Below are positions 19,680-26,872 of a stretch of 61,829 nt of DNA, in pieces. The translations under genes were made by a program, and so were the position numbers. The stretch is from NCBI RefSeq assembly GCF_016653355.1, contig NZ_NHSK01000083.1, positions 1 to 61,829 on the forward strand. Direction: 5' to 3'. The DNA comes from Rhodoplanes elegans. GTDB taxonomy: Bacteria; Pseudomonadota; Alphaproteobacteria; Rhizobiales; Xanthobacteraceae. The notes under the pieces were generated by a model. It searched no databases. It was not told the origin of the DNA and was given only the letters and a program-made list of their open reading frames with translations. Every line of letters begins with the position of its first letter. Positions within the stretch are counted from its first letter, which is position 1.

Positions 19680-20969
19680 TCAGGCCGGGAAGCTCGCCAG
19701 CCGCACGCCGGTGAACTGCCAGCGCGCCGACGGCGGGAAGAAGTTGCGATAGGTGGCGCGGGCGTGGCCCGGCGGCGTGGCGAGCGAGGAGCCGCGCAGC
19801 ACCATCTGGTTCACCATGAACTTGCCGTTGTACTCGCCGAGCGCGCCGTCCGCGGCCCGGTAGGCCGGATAGGGCGCGTAGGCGCTGCGGGTCCACTGCC
19901 AGACAACGCCGAACGCATCGGCGAGTTCGCCCGATCGCGCCGCGACCTCCCACTCGAACTCGCTCGGCAGGTGGCGTCCGGACCAGCGCGCGAAGGCCTC
20001 GGCCTCGTAGTAGCTGACGTGACAGACGGGGGCGGCGCGATCGACAGGGACGAGGCCGCCGAGCGTCATCACGTGCCAGCCTCCGTCCTGCTCGCGCCAA
20101 TGGCCCGGCGCGCGCCAGCCCTCGGCCTGCACGGCGGCGAAGCCGTCGGAGAGCCACAGGGCGGCGTTGTCGTAGCCACCGTCGCGCATGAAGGCGAGCC
20201 AGTCGTCGTTGGTAACGAGCCCGCGCGCGATCGCGACGGGGCCGACCAGCACGCGATGCGCCGGGCTCTCGTTGTCGTAGGCGAAGCCCCCGCCCTGGTG
20301 GCCGACCGTGTGGATCCCTTCCGGGATCATCACCGTGCCGGGCGCGCGCGCGGCGGCGCACCAGCGCCAGTCCGGATCGTAGGCCGGCAGGCAGGGGTTC
20401 TCGGAAAAGGCGTGCAGGATGTCGGTGAGCAGGAGCTCCTGGTGCTGCTGCTCATGGTTGAGGCCGATCTCGACGATGGTCGCGATCTCGCGCGGCAGCG
20501 CCGCCTCGTCGGCGAGGAGCGCGTCGACGGCGGCGTCCACATGCACCCGGTAGGCCCCGACGGTCGCGACGTCCGGCCTCGTCACCATGCCGCGGCGGGG
20601 ACGCGCATGGCGCGGACCGGCAGCGACGTAATAGGAGTTGAACAGGAACGGGAAGCGGTCGTCGAAACGCCGGTAGCCGGGCGCATGCGGCTCCAGCAGG
20701 AACTGCTCGAAGAACCAGGTCGTGTGCGCGCGATGCCACTTGGTCGGGCTCGCGTCCGGCATCGACTGGATCACCTGGTCCTCGGCCGACAGCGGCGCCG
20801 CGAGCCGCTCGGTGTGCGACCGCACGGCCCGGTAGGCGGCGCGCAGGCCGGCCGGACGCGGCCCGGCCGCCGCCGGCTCGTCGCGGGCCGTCGCGTCCGA
20901 GCGCAGGTCGAGGTCCGGGCGAGGTCGGGTCGAGGCGCCGCGTCGCGGCGTGACGGCCGTCGTGCTCAT
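19680..20969 (-). CDS. egtB: Hercynine sulfoxide synthase EgtB
   Basis: This iron enzyme forms the C-S bond between hercynine and a thiol donor. The 429-residue layout is an N-terminal DinB-like helical domain (MPDASPTKWHRAHTTWFFEQ) supplying iron ligands, including the HEQQHQE motif (HxxxHxE), followed by a C-terminal FGE-sulfatase-like domain (CHVSYYEAEAFARWSGRHLP; TRSAYAPYPAYR). The first ~45 residues are arginine- and alanine-rich and look disordered. Whether it uses gamma-glutamylcysteine or cysteine cannot be told from sequence alone. Confidence 0.94.
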   Translation of the reverse strand: MSTTAVTPRRGASTRPRPDLDLRSDATARDEPAAAGPRPAGLRAAYRAVRSHTERLAAPLSAEDQVIQSMPDASPTKWHRAHTTWFFEQFLLEPHAPGYRRFDDRFPFLFNSYYVAAGPRHARPRRGMVTRPDVATVGAYRVHVDAAVDALLADEAALPREIATIVEIGLNHEQQHQELLLTDILHAFSENPCLPAYDPDWRWCAAARAPGTVMIPEGIHTVGHQGGGFAYDNESPAHRVLVGPVAIARGLVTNDDWLAFMRDGGYDNAALWLSDGFAAVQAEGWRAPGHWREQDGGWHVMTLGGLVPVDRAAPVCHVSYYEAEAFARWSGRHLPSEFEWEVAARSGELADAFGVVWQWTRSAYAPYPAYRAADGALGEYNGKFMVNQMVLRGSSLATPPGHARATYRNFFPPSARWQFTGVRLASFPA

Positions 20970-21184
20970 GCTCGTGTCCGATCGCGATGGGCGGGTCGTT
21001 GCGCGGCCGGGAGGCTGCAGAGCGAGCCCGATCCCGGCCGTTCACCGAAAACCCGCGCGGCACGCACGGGTTCCCGCCCGGCGCCAGCCCGACGCCGGGT
21101 TCCCCTCCATCTAGGCTTGCGGCGCGCGTCCGTCACCGCACGCTGCGATCACCAGCGGACACGAGGCGGTGATCGAGCTGCCTT

Positions 21185-21949
21185 CTAGATGCCGGCGCCG
21201 CCGGCGACGTCCGCCTCCAGGTCGGCCCGCACGGCGCGGGCGATGTGCTGCAGGCCGTGGTCGGTCCGCAGCCGCGGGTGCGGCGCCGCGATCATATGGG
21301 TCGCGGCGATGCGGCCCGGCGTGCCGGCCAGTACCACGACCCGGTCGGCCAGATACGTCGCCTCCTCGATGTCGTGGGTGACGAACAGGATGGTCTTGCC
21401 GGTTTTCGCGCGGATGCGGATCAGCTCGTCCTGCAGGCTTTCGCGGGTGATCGCGTCGAGCGCCGAGAACGGCTCGTCCATCAGCAGCACCGCGGGATCG
21501 ACCGCGAGCGCCCGGGCGAGCGAGATGCGCTGGCGTTGCCCGCCGGAGAGCTGATGAGGCCAGCGCGCGGCCAGGTCGGACAGGCCGACGACGTCGAGCG
21601 CGGCCTCGGCGCGCGCCCTTCGGTCGGCGCGCGGAACATCGCGATGCTCGAGACCGAAGGCGACATTGTCGATGACGCGCCGCCACGGCATCAGCCGCGC
21701 GTCCTGGAAGACCAGTGCGACGGGCCGTCGTCCAGGACCGGCACCGGCGACCGTCACGGCGCCAGCCGACGGTTTCGCCAGATCGGCGATGACGCGCAGC
21801 AGAGTCGACTTGCCGACCCCCGAAGGACCGACAATGGCCAGAAACTCGCCGCGGCGGACGTCGAGATCGACGTCGTGCAGAACTTCCGTCTCGGCACCGT
21901 CGCGTGCAAAAGTGAGCGACAGGCCGCGCAGCGAAATCACGCTCTCCAT
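21185..21949 (-). CDS. ABC transporter ATP-binding protein (nitrate/sulfonate/taurine type)
   Basis: The 254-residue ATPase resembles SsuB/TauB. It has Walker A GPSGVGKST, the Q-loop FQDARLMPW, signature LSGGQRQRISLARAL, Walker B AVLLMDEPFSALD, and the H-loop FVTHDIEEA. It energises the adjacent permease and receives substrate from the binding protein encoded upstream. ATG 21949 is preferred; a GTG at 21961 is also open. Its start overlaps the permease stop by 13 bp, showing translational coupling. Confidence 0.9.
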   Translation of the reverse strand: MESVISLRGLSLTFARDGAETEVLHDVDLDVRRGEFLAIVGPSGVGKSTLLRVIADLAKPSAGAVTVAGAGPGRRPVALVFQDARLMPWRRVIDNVAFGLEHRDVPRADRRARAEAALDVVGLSDLAARWPHQLSGGQRQRISLARALAVDPAVLLMDEPFSALDAITRESLQDELIRIRAKTGKTILFVTHDIEEATYLADRVVVLAGTPGRIAATHMIAAPHPRLRTDHGLQHIARAVRADLEADVAGGAGI

Positions 21950-22686
21950 CGCAGCAACCATCCCTGAAGCGCCACGAAGGCCGAGTCGACCAGGCCGTAG
22001 AGGCCCGCCATGGTGAGCATGTAGACGACGACGATGTCGGTCGCGAGCAGGCTCGACGCCTGCATCATCCGCTGGCCGAGGCCGAACACGCCGAAGATCT
22101 CGGCCGCCACCACGGCCATCCAGGCCTGGCCGAGCGCGGTGCGGATGCCGACCAGGATGCCGGGCGTCGCGGCCGGCAGCAGCACCTTGACGAGACGCTG
22201 CAGGCCCGAGCGGAACCCGAAGGCGTCGGCGAGCTCGATCAGATCACGATCGACGGCCCGCACGGCGCCGTGCGCGGCGAAATAGACGATCCAGAATACC
22301 CCGACCGCGATGATGAACACGGCGGCCTGCGGCGCGACGCCGAACCAGATGATGGCGAACGGCACCCAGGCGAGGCCGGGCACCGGCCGCAGCACGCGCA
22401 CGATCCAGGCCGAGAAGCTCTCGGCGCCGCGATACATGCCGGTGAGCACGCCGAACGCGACGCCGAGCGCCGCGCCGACCGCGAGGCCGACCGCGTAATG
22501 GCCGAGGCTCGACGCAATGGCCGAGAGCCAGACGCCCGACGACACCTCGCGCATGAACGCGGCCGGGATGACGCTCGGCGGCGGCAGGAAGGCCGGGTTG
22601 ACGATCCCGAGCCGCGGCACGGCCTCCCACACCGCCAGGAAGACGGCGAGACCGAGCGGAGGGAGGAGATACTTTGAGAGAGGCAC
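21937..22686 (-). CDS. ABC transporter permease (SsuC-like)
   Basis: This 249-residue inner-membrane permease has about six hydrophobic segments and the BPD_transp signature region (LIELADAFGFRSGLQRLVKVLLPAATPGIL). It starts like SsuC proteins (PLSKYLLPPLGLAVFLAVWE) from a GTG at 22686. An in-frame GTG at 22722 would begin inside the intergenic repeat, so the shorter form is preferred, but no strong ribosome site settles it. It sits between the binding-protein and ATPase genes. Confidence 0.85.
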   Translation of the reverse strand: MPLSKYLLPPLGLAVFLAVWEAVPRLGIVNPAFLPPPSVIPAAFMREVSSGVWLSAIASSLGHYAVGLAVGAALGVAFGVLTGMYRGAESFSAWIVRVLRPVPGLAWVPFAIIWFGVAPQAAVFIIAVGVFWIVYFAAHGAVRAVDRDLIELADAFGFRSGLQRLVKVLLPAATPGILVGIRTALGQAWMAVVAAEIFGVFGLGQRMMQASSLLATDIVVVYMLTMAGLYGLVDSAFVALQGWLLRWRA

Positions 22687-22720
22687 AGGAGCGAGTCTTC
22701 GACACAAGACGACGACCGTC

Positions 22721-22813
22721 ACCCTGAGGTGGCCGCGAAGCGGCCCTCGAAGGGCGACGGCCCGGGCCGCATCCTTCGAGGCTCGCCCTGCGGGCGAGCA
22801 CCTCAGGATGACG
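22721..22813 (+). repeat. Intergenic palindromic repeat, copy 1 (family R1)
   Basis: The element is bounded by CCTGAGGTG and CACCTCAGG and built of two hairpins. Each hairpin is a variable arm (GCCGCGAAGCGGC and CTCGCCCTGCGGGCGAG), joined by CTCGAAGGGCGACGGCCC and CATCCTTCGAGG. A second copy lies in inverted orientation at 26754-26862. The conserved blocks match while the hairpin arms differ by compensating bases. It lies inside the transporter operon, between the binding-protein and permease genes, where it could tune relative mRNA stability. Confidence 0.85.
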
Positions 22814-22845
22814 GCGCTGGGGCAGTGCGCCGGGGCGCCGTCCCC

Positions 22846-23934
22846 CTACTGGCTTGCCGCCGCCTTAAGAAAGTATTTCGGCTCGAACAGGCCGTCGAGC
22901 GGCAGCTCCTTGTCGAGCGAGCCGAGCGTCACCTGATAACGTTGCATGGCTGCAGTCGGCCCGACGATGCTGCGCGGGTCGGCGACGAACTTCGAGGCCG
23001 GCGAGGCGAGCGCCTTGCGGATGGTCGCGACGTCGGTGATGCCTTTGCCGAGCGCCGCCTCGATGTGCGGCGCGACGCGGTCCGGCTCCTGCTGGATCAG
23101 CCGGGTCGCCCGGACGATCGCGTCGACCAGCGCCTGCGACTGCGCCGCATGCTTCTCCAGGAACGCCGACGTCACCGCCACCACGGTGCCGGGCTGGCCC
23201 GGGAACATCTCGCCGCCGAGCGCGACCAGCTTGATGCTCGGATCGCGGCCCTGGACGATGGTGACGGCGGGCTCGCGCACGGTCGCGCCCTCGACGGCGC
23301 CGACCAGCACGGCCTGCTGGGTCGCGTCGATGCCCATCGGCACGACCGTCACGTCCGCCTTGTCGACCTTGCCGACCTCCCACAGCCAGTGCTGCAGTGT
23401 CGTGTTTGGCACCGAGCCGGCCGGCTGGGTGGCGAGCCGCGCCGGCGCGCCGGCCGCCGCGCGATAGCGCTTGAACGCCTCGGCCGGCGCGACGCCGGGC
23501 GCGAAATGCCGCGCCAGCTTGCCGGTCGCGACGAAGGTCATCTCCTCGACGGCGGTCGCCGTGACGACCCGCACGTCGACGCCGCGGGCCCGCGCCACCG
23601 CGAGCGGCGCGACGCCGGCGATGTAGAAGTCGATCGTGCCGGAGGCGAGCGCCTGGATCATGTTGGGGCCCGACTCGAAGGTCGTGAAGCTCGCGTCGAG
23701 CCCGGCCTGCTTCAGCCAGCCCTCCTTGTCGGCGACGAAGATCGGCGCCGCGCCGAGGATCGGGATGACGCCGATGCGCAGCTTGACCGGCGCCACCTGG
23801 GCGAAAGCCGGACCGGGCAGACCGAGGTGCGCCGCCGCGGCCGCGGCGGACAGTCCGGCCAGCACGACGCGACGAGACAGGGCGCCGCGGCGAGACACGG
23901 CGCCGGACGGGAGGGCGAAGGAGGCTGACGACAT
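22846..23934 (-). CDS. ABC transporter substrate-binding protein with Tat signal
   Basis: The 362-residue periplasmic protein belongs to the NMT1/SsuA-like family (nitrate, sulfonate, taurine and similar ligands). It has a twin-arginine signal (SRRGALSRRVVLAGLSAAAA, residues 14-33) ending at GPAFAQ. The mature region begins KLRIGVIPILGAAPIFVADKEG, and TFESGPNMIQALASGTIDF is typical of the family. It is the first gene of the three-gene transporter. Ligand is not identifiable; the neighbouring metZ makes an organosulfur compound a reasonable guess only. Confidence 0.88.
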   Translation of the reverse strand: MSSASFALPSGAVSRRGALSRRVVLAGLSAAAAAAHLGLPGPAFAQVAPVKLRIGVIPILGAAPIFVADKEGWLKQAGLDASFTTFESGPNMIQALASGTIDFYIAGVAPLAVARARGVDVRVVTATAVEEMTFVATGKLARHFAPGVAPAEAFKRYRAAAGAPARLATQPAGSVPNTTLQHWLWEVGKVDKADVTVVPMGIDATQQAVLVGAVEGATVREPAVTIVQGRDPSIKLVALGGEMFPGQPGTVVAVTSAFLEKHAAQSQALVDAIVRATRLIQQEPDRVAPHIEAALGKGITDVATIRKALASPASKFVADPRSIVGPTAAMQRYQVTLGSLDKELPLDGLFEPKYFLKAAASQ

Positions 23935-24229
23935 GGCGGACTCCGCGAAAGGCAGGGCGATTTCCGCCTGGAGAAAGAATGTTTTTCTCTGCAGCGCAAT
24001 ATGACGAGCTCACTTTGCAACGCGGTTCCTCGCGTGAGCTTCCAGGAAGAATATTCTTGTTCGACGTTCGCGTCGCCGGAGAATGCCGCCGAGGCGCCGG
24101 CCGGCCGTTCCCCTGGTCGTGCCGGGCCGCTTGTGCTCTATGACCGTGAACCGGCCGTCGCGCCCCGCCGGGGCGGCCTCCTTCCTCCGGACCGTCCCGC
24201 CACGGTCCCGGCCAGACGAAATCCACGCA
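23935..24229. promoter_or_regulatory. Divergent control region between the ABC transporter and metZ
   Basis: No gene is seen here. It contains AT-rich inverted repeats that stand out: GAGAAA...TTTCTC (23971-23976 with 23984-23989) and a perfect 12-bp palindrome AAGAATATTCTT (24047-24058). Between them is a nested hairpin, AGCTCAC...GTGAGCT (24007-24013 with 24034-24040) enclosing ACGCG-GTTCCT-CGCGT. These are candidate operators for a shared regulator. I looked for a SAM-II riboswitch upstream of metZ and did not find its conserved blocks. Confidence 0.5.
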
Positions 24230-25450
24230 ATGCTCGATACCAAATCCCAGCCGCCCGGCCCGCCCGCGGCGGACGCCCATCTCCATCCCGAGACCCGCCT
24301 GGTGCACGGCGGCACGCTGCGCTCGCAGTTCGGCGAGACGTCGGAGGCGTTGTTCCTCACGCAGGGCTTCGTCTACGACCGCGCCGAGACCTGCGAGGCG
24401 CGCTTCAAGAACGAAGATCCGGGCTACCAGTACACGCGCTACAGCAACCCCACGACGACCATGTTCGAGGACCGGCTGGCGGCGCTGGAAGGCGCGGAGG
24501 CGTGCCGCGCCGTCGCGACCGGCATGGCGGCCGTCAACGGCGCCATCATGGGCCTCGTGAAGGCCGGCGACCACGTCGTGGCGCCGCGCGCCATGTTCGG
24601 CTCGTGCCGGTGGATCATCGAGGAGATGCTGCCGCGCTTCGGCGTGACCTCGACGCTGGTGGACGGCACCGATCTCGACCAGTGGCGGAAGGCCGCCGCG
24701 ACGCCGAGCACGACCGTGTTCTTCCTCGAGACGCCGTGCAACCCGACCCTCGAGGTGCTCGACATCGCGGCGATCGCCGCGATCGCGCACGAGGTCGGCG
24801 CGCTCCTGATCGTCGACAACGTGTTCGCGACGCCGCTCTATCAGCGCCCGCTGGCGCTCGGCGCCGACGTCGTCGTCTACTCGGCGACCAAGCACATCGA
24901 CGGCCAGGGCCGCTGCATGGGCGGCGCGATCCTCGCGTCCAAGGCGCTGATCGAGGAGCGCATCCAGCTCTATCTGCGGATGACCGGCCCGGCGATCTCG
25001 CCGTTCAACGCCTGGGTGCTGCTGAAGAGCTTGGAGCTGATGCCGGTGCGGCTCGCCCGCGAGACCGAGACTGCGGCCAAGCTCGCCGACGCGATGCTGT
25101 CGATCCCCGGCATCACCAAGGTGATCTTCCCGGGCCGCAAGGACCATCCGCAGGCCGAGGTGATCGCCCGACAGATGAGCGGCGCCTCGACCCTGATCGC
25201 CTTCGACGTGACGGGCGGCAAGGACGGCGCGTTCCGGTTCCAGAACGCGCTGAAGCTCGTCTCGATCTCCAACAATCTCGGCGACGTGAAGAGCCTGATC
25301 ACGCACCCGGCGACGACGACGCATTCGCGCTTCAAGCCGGAGGAGCGCGCCGCGCTCGGCATCGCCGACGGCACGCTGCGCCTCTCGGTCGGCCTCGAGC
25401 ACATCGACGACCTGGTGGCCGATCTGAAGCAGGCCGCCGCGGTGCTGTGA
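24230..25450 (+). CDS. metZ: O-succinylhomoserine sulfhydrylase
   Basis: This PLP enzyme makes homocysteine from O-succinylhomoserine and sulfide, giving direct sulfhydrylation in methionine synthesis. The 406-residue protein has the Cys/Met-metabolism fold: LVHGGTLRSQFGETSEALFLTQ, YTRYSNPTTTMFEDRL, the cofactor aspartate in LLIVDNVFATPLYQ, and the PLP lysine in VVYSATKHIDGQGRCMGG. ATG 24230 fits the family start; an upstream in-frame extension is proline- and arginine-rich with no homology. An inverted repeat array follows the stop. Confidence 0.92.
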   Translation: MLDTKSQPPGPPAADAHLHPETRLVHGGTLRSQFGETSEALFLTQGFVYDRAETCEARFKNEDPGYQYTRYSNPTTTMFEDRLAALEGAEACRAVATGMAAVNGAIMGLVKAGDHVVAPRAMFGSCRWIIEEMLPRFGVTSTLVDGTDLDQWRKAAATPSTTVFFLETPCNPTLEVLDIAAIAAIAHEVGALLIVDNVFATPLYQRPLALGADVVVYSATKHIDGQGRCMGGAILASKALIEERIQLYLRMTGPAISPFNAWVLLKSLELMPVRLARETETAAKLADAMLSIPGITKVIFPGRKDHPQAEVIARQMSGASTLIAFDVTGGKDGAFRFQNALKLVSISNNLGDVKSLITHPATTTHSRFKPEERAALGIADGTLRLSVGLEHIDDLVADLKQAAAVL

Positions 25451-25462
25451 TCAGATAGCCCT

Positions 25463-25494
25463 CGTCATGGCCGGGCTCGTCCCGGCCATCCACG
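25463..25494 (+). repeat. Intergenic repeat R2, copy 1
   Basis: A short palindromic element of the form TCATGGCCGGG-CTCGT-CCCGGCCATCCACG. Its spurious translation gives the well-known MAGLVPAIHG-type peptide common in Bradyrhizobium-like genomes. Related copies lie at 29174-29257. Confidence 0.85.
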
Positions 25495-25516
25495 GGTCCC
25501 TTGCCGCAGCGCCGGC

Positions 25517-25692
25517 GCACCCTCGCCCCGCGCAGCGGGGAGAGGGTGGCTCGCCGCGACGCGGCGAGACGGGTGAGGGGCAGCGGCGGTTCCGTCCCCC
25601 GCAGAGTCTCGACGACGCGGAGACGCCCCCTCACCCGGACTTCGCGCCTTCGGCGCGAACCCCGACCTCTCCCCGCACGCGGGGAGAGGTGA
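25517..25692. repeat. Paired inverted repeats (family R3)
   Basis: Two ~65-bp halves face each other. The left (25517-25582) reads ACCCTCGCCCCGCGCAGCGG onward to GGGTGAGGGGC; the right (25627-25692) begins CCCCTCACCCGGACTTCGCG and ends in GGGGAGAGGT. Each half contains two small hairpins of its own, and the halves can pair across a 44-nt centre. The pair lies between the convergent metZ and CobW-type genes and may serve as a bidirectional transcript end or stabiliser. Confidence 0.8.
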
Positions 25693-25704
25693 AAGAGAAG
25701 CCCC

Positions 25705-26709
25705 CTACCCCACCAGGCATCCGCGCAGGCCGGCCGTGACGGCGGCGCGGTCGAGCTTCTTGCCGATCAGCACGATGCGCGAGGAGCGCGGCTGCTTGCC
25801 CCACGGGTCGGCGGAGCGAATCTCCATCAGGCGATGGACGCCCTGGATGACGTGACGCCGGGTGTCGCCCTCCATCGCAACGATGCCCTTGAGCCGGAAC
25901 ACGTCGTCGCCGTGCTCGGCCAGGAACGCCCGCAGCCACGCCTCGAGCTTCTCGCGATCGAACGAGCCCGGGTCGACGAACGACATCGTCTCGATCCCGG
26001 GGTCGTGCTCGTGATGATGATGATGGACGTCGAGGAACTGCTCGTCGGCGGCGAGCGTCTTCGACAGGTCGAAGGCGCCGATGCCGAGAATCTTCTCCAA
26101 CTCGACCTTGGCGTAGCTCGACCGGATGATCTCGGCCGTCGCATTGAGGCCGCGCATGCGGCCCTCGATGAAGGCGAGCGCCGGCTCGTCGACGAGATCG
26201 ACCTTGTTGACGATCAGCCGGTCGGCCGCGACGATCTGATCGACCGCCTGGTTGTCGACGCCGTGCAGGTCGGGATCGTCGAGATGCTGCCCGATATGCT
26301 TGGCGTCGACCAGCGTGACGATGCCGTCGAGGCTCACCTGCCTCGCCACCTCGGCATCGACGAAGAACGCCGCCGCGACCGGGGTCGGATCGGCGATGCC
26401 GGTCGTCTCCACCAGGATGTGGTCGAACTTTTCGCGCCGTGCCATCAGCTTCTGCAGCACCTCGATGAGGTCCTGACGGACGCTCGCCGTGCAGCAGATG
26501 CAGCCGTTGGTCATCTCGTAGATCTCCTCCTCCGAGGTGAGGACGAGACCGGAGTCGATGTTCACCTCGCCGAACTCGTTCTCGATCACGGCGATGCGGT
26601 GGCCGTGGCGCTCGGTGAGGATGTAGTTCAGCAGCGTCGTCTTGCCGGCGCCGAGGAAGCCCGTGAGGATGGTGACGGGAACGGGAGTCTGGTTGCTGGT
26701 GTCGGTCAT
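25705..26709 (-). CDS. CobW/COG0523-family GTPase (metal chaperone type)
   Basis: The 334-residue G3E GTPase has Walker [10 protein letters not shown], the metal-binding CxCC motif in MTNGCICC, the base-specificity element NKVD, and a histidine-rich loop ([10 protein letters not shown]) before the C-terminal CobW_C domain ([20 protein letters not shown]). COG0523 proteins deliver zinc, cobalt or other metals to client enzymes. Which metal is used here is unknown. It follows the molybdenum-hydroxylase genes on the same strand, separated by an R1 repeat, so a client among the neighbouring metallo-amidohydrolases is possible but unproven. Confidence 0.88.
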   Translation of the reverse strand: MTDTSNQTPVPVTILTGFLGAGKTTLLNYILTERHGHRIAVIENEFGEVNIDSGLVLTSEEEIYEMTNGCICCTASVRQDLIEVLQKLMARREKFDHILVETTGIADPTPVAAAFFVDAEVARQVSLDGIVTLVDAKHIGQHLDDPDLHGVDNQAVDQIVAADRLIVNKVDLVDEPALAFIEGRMRGLNATAEIIRSSYAKVELEKILGIGAFDLSKTLAADEQFLDVHHHHHEHDPGIETMSFVDPGSFDREKLEAWLRAFLAEHGDDVFRLKGIVAMEGDTRRHVIQGVHRLMEIRSADPWGKQPRSSRIVLIGKKLDRAAVTAGLRGCLVG

Positions 26710-26753
26710 TGTCTCACCCGGCGGGCTGGAAGGCGATCACGTCTGATTCAGAC

Positions 26754-26862
26754 CCTCATCCTGAGGTGCTCGACCGCAGGTCGAGCCTCGAAGGATGCGG
26801 CCCCGGTTCCACGGGCCGTCGCCCTTCGAGGCCGCGCTACGCGCGGCACCTCAGGGTGACGG
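26754..26862 (-). repeat. Intergenic palindromic repeat, copy 2 (family R1), inverted
   Basis: This matches copy 1 (22721-22813) when reversed: CCTGAGGTG, a hairpin arm (GCCGCGCGTAGCGCGGC), CTCGAAGGGCGACGGCCC, CATCCTTCGAGG, a second arm (CTCGACCTGCGGTCGAG) and CACCTCAGG. The arms differ from copy 1 yet remain self-complementary, so structure rather than sequence is conserved. It separates the CobW-type gene from the molybdopterin subunit gene. Confidence 0.85.
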
Positions 26863-26872
26863 AGAGAGGGCG

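Noticed and set aside
23935-24229. SAM-II riboswitch upstream of metZ
   Set aside because: Expected in some alphaproteobacteria, but the conserved pseudoknot blocks are not present.
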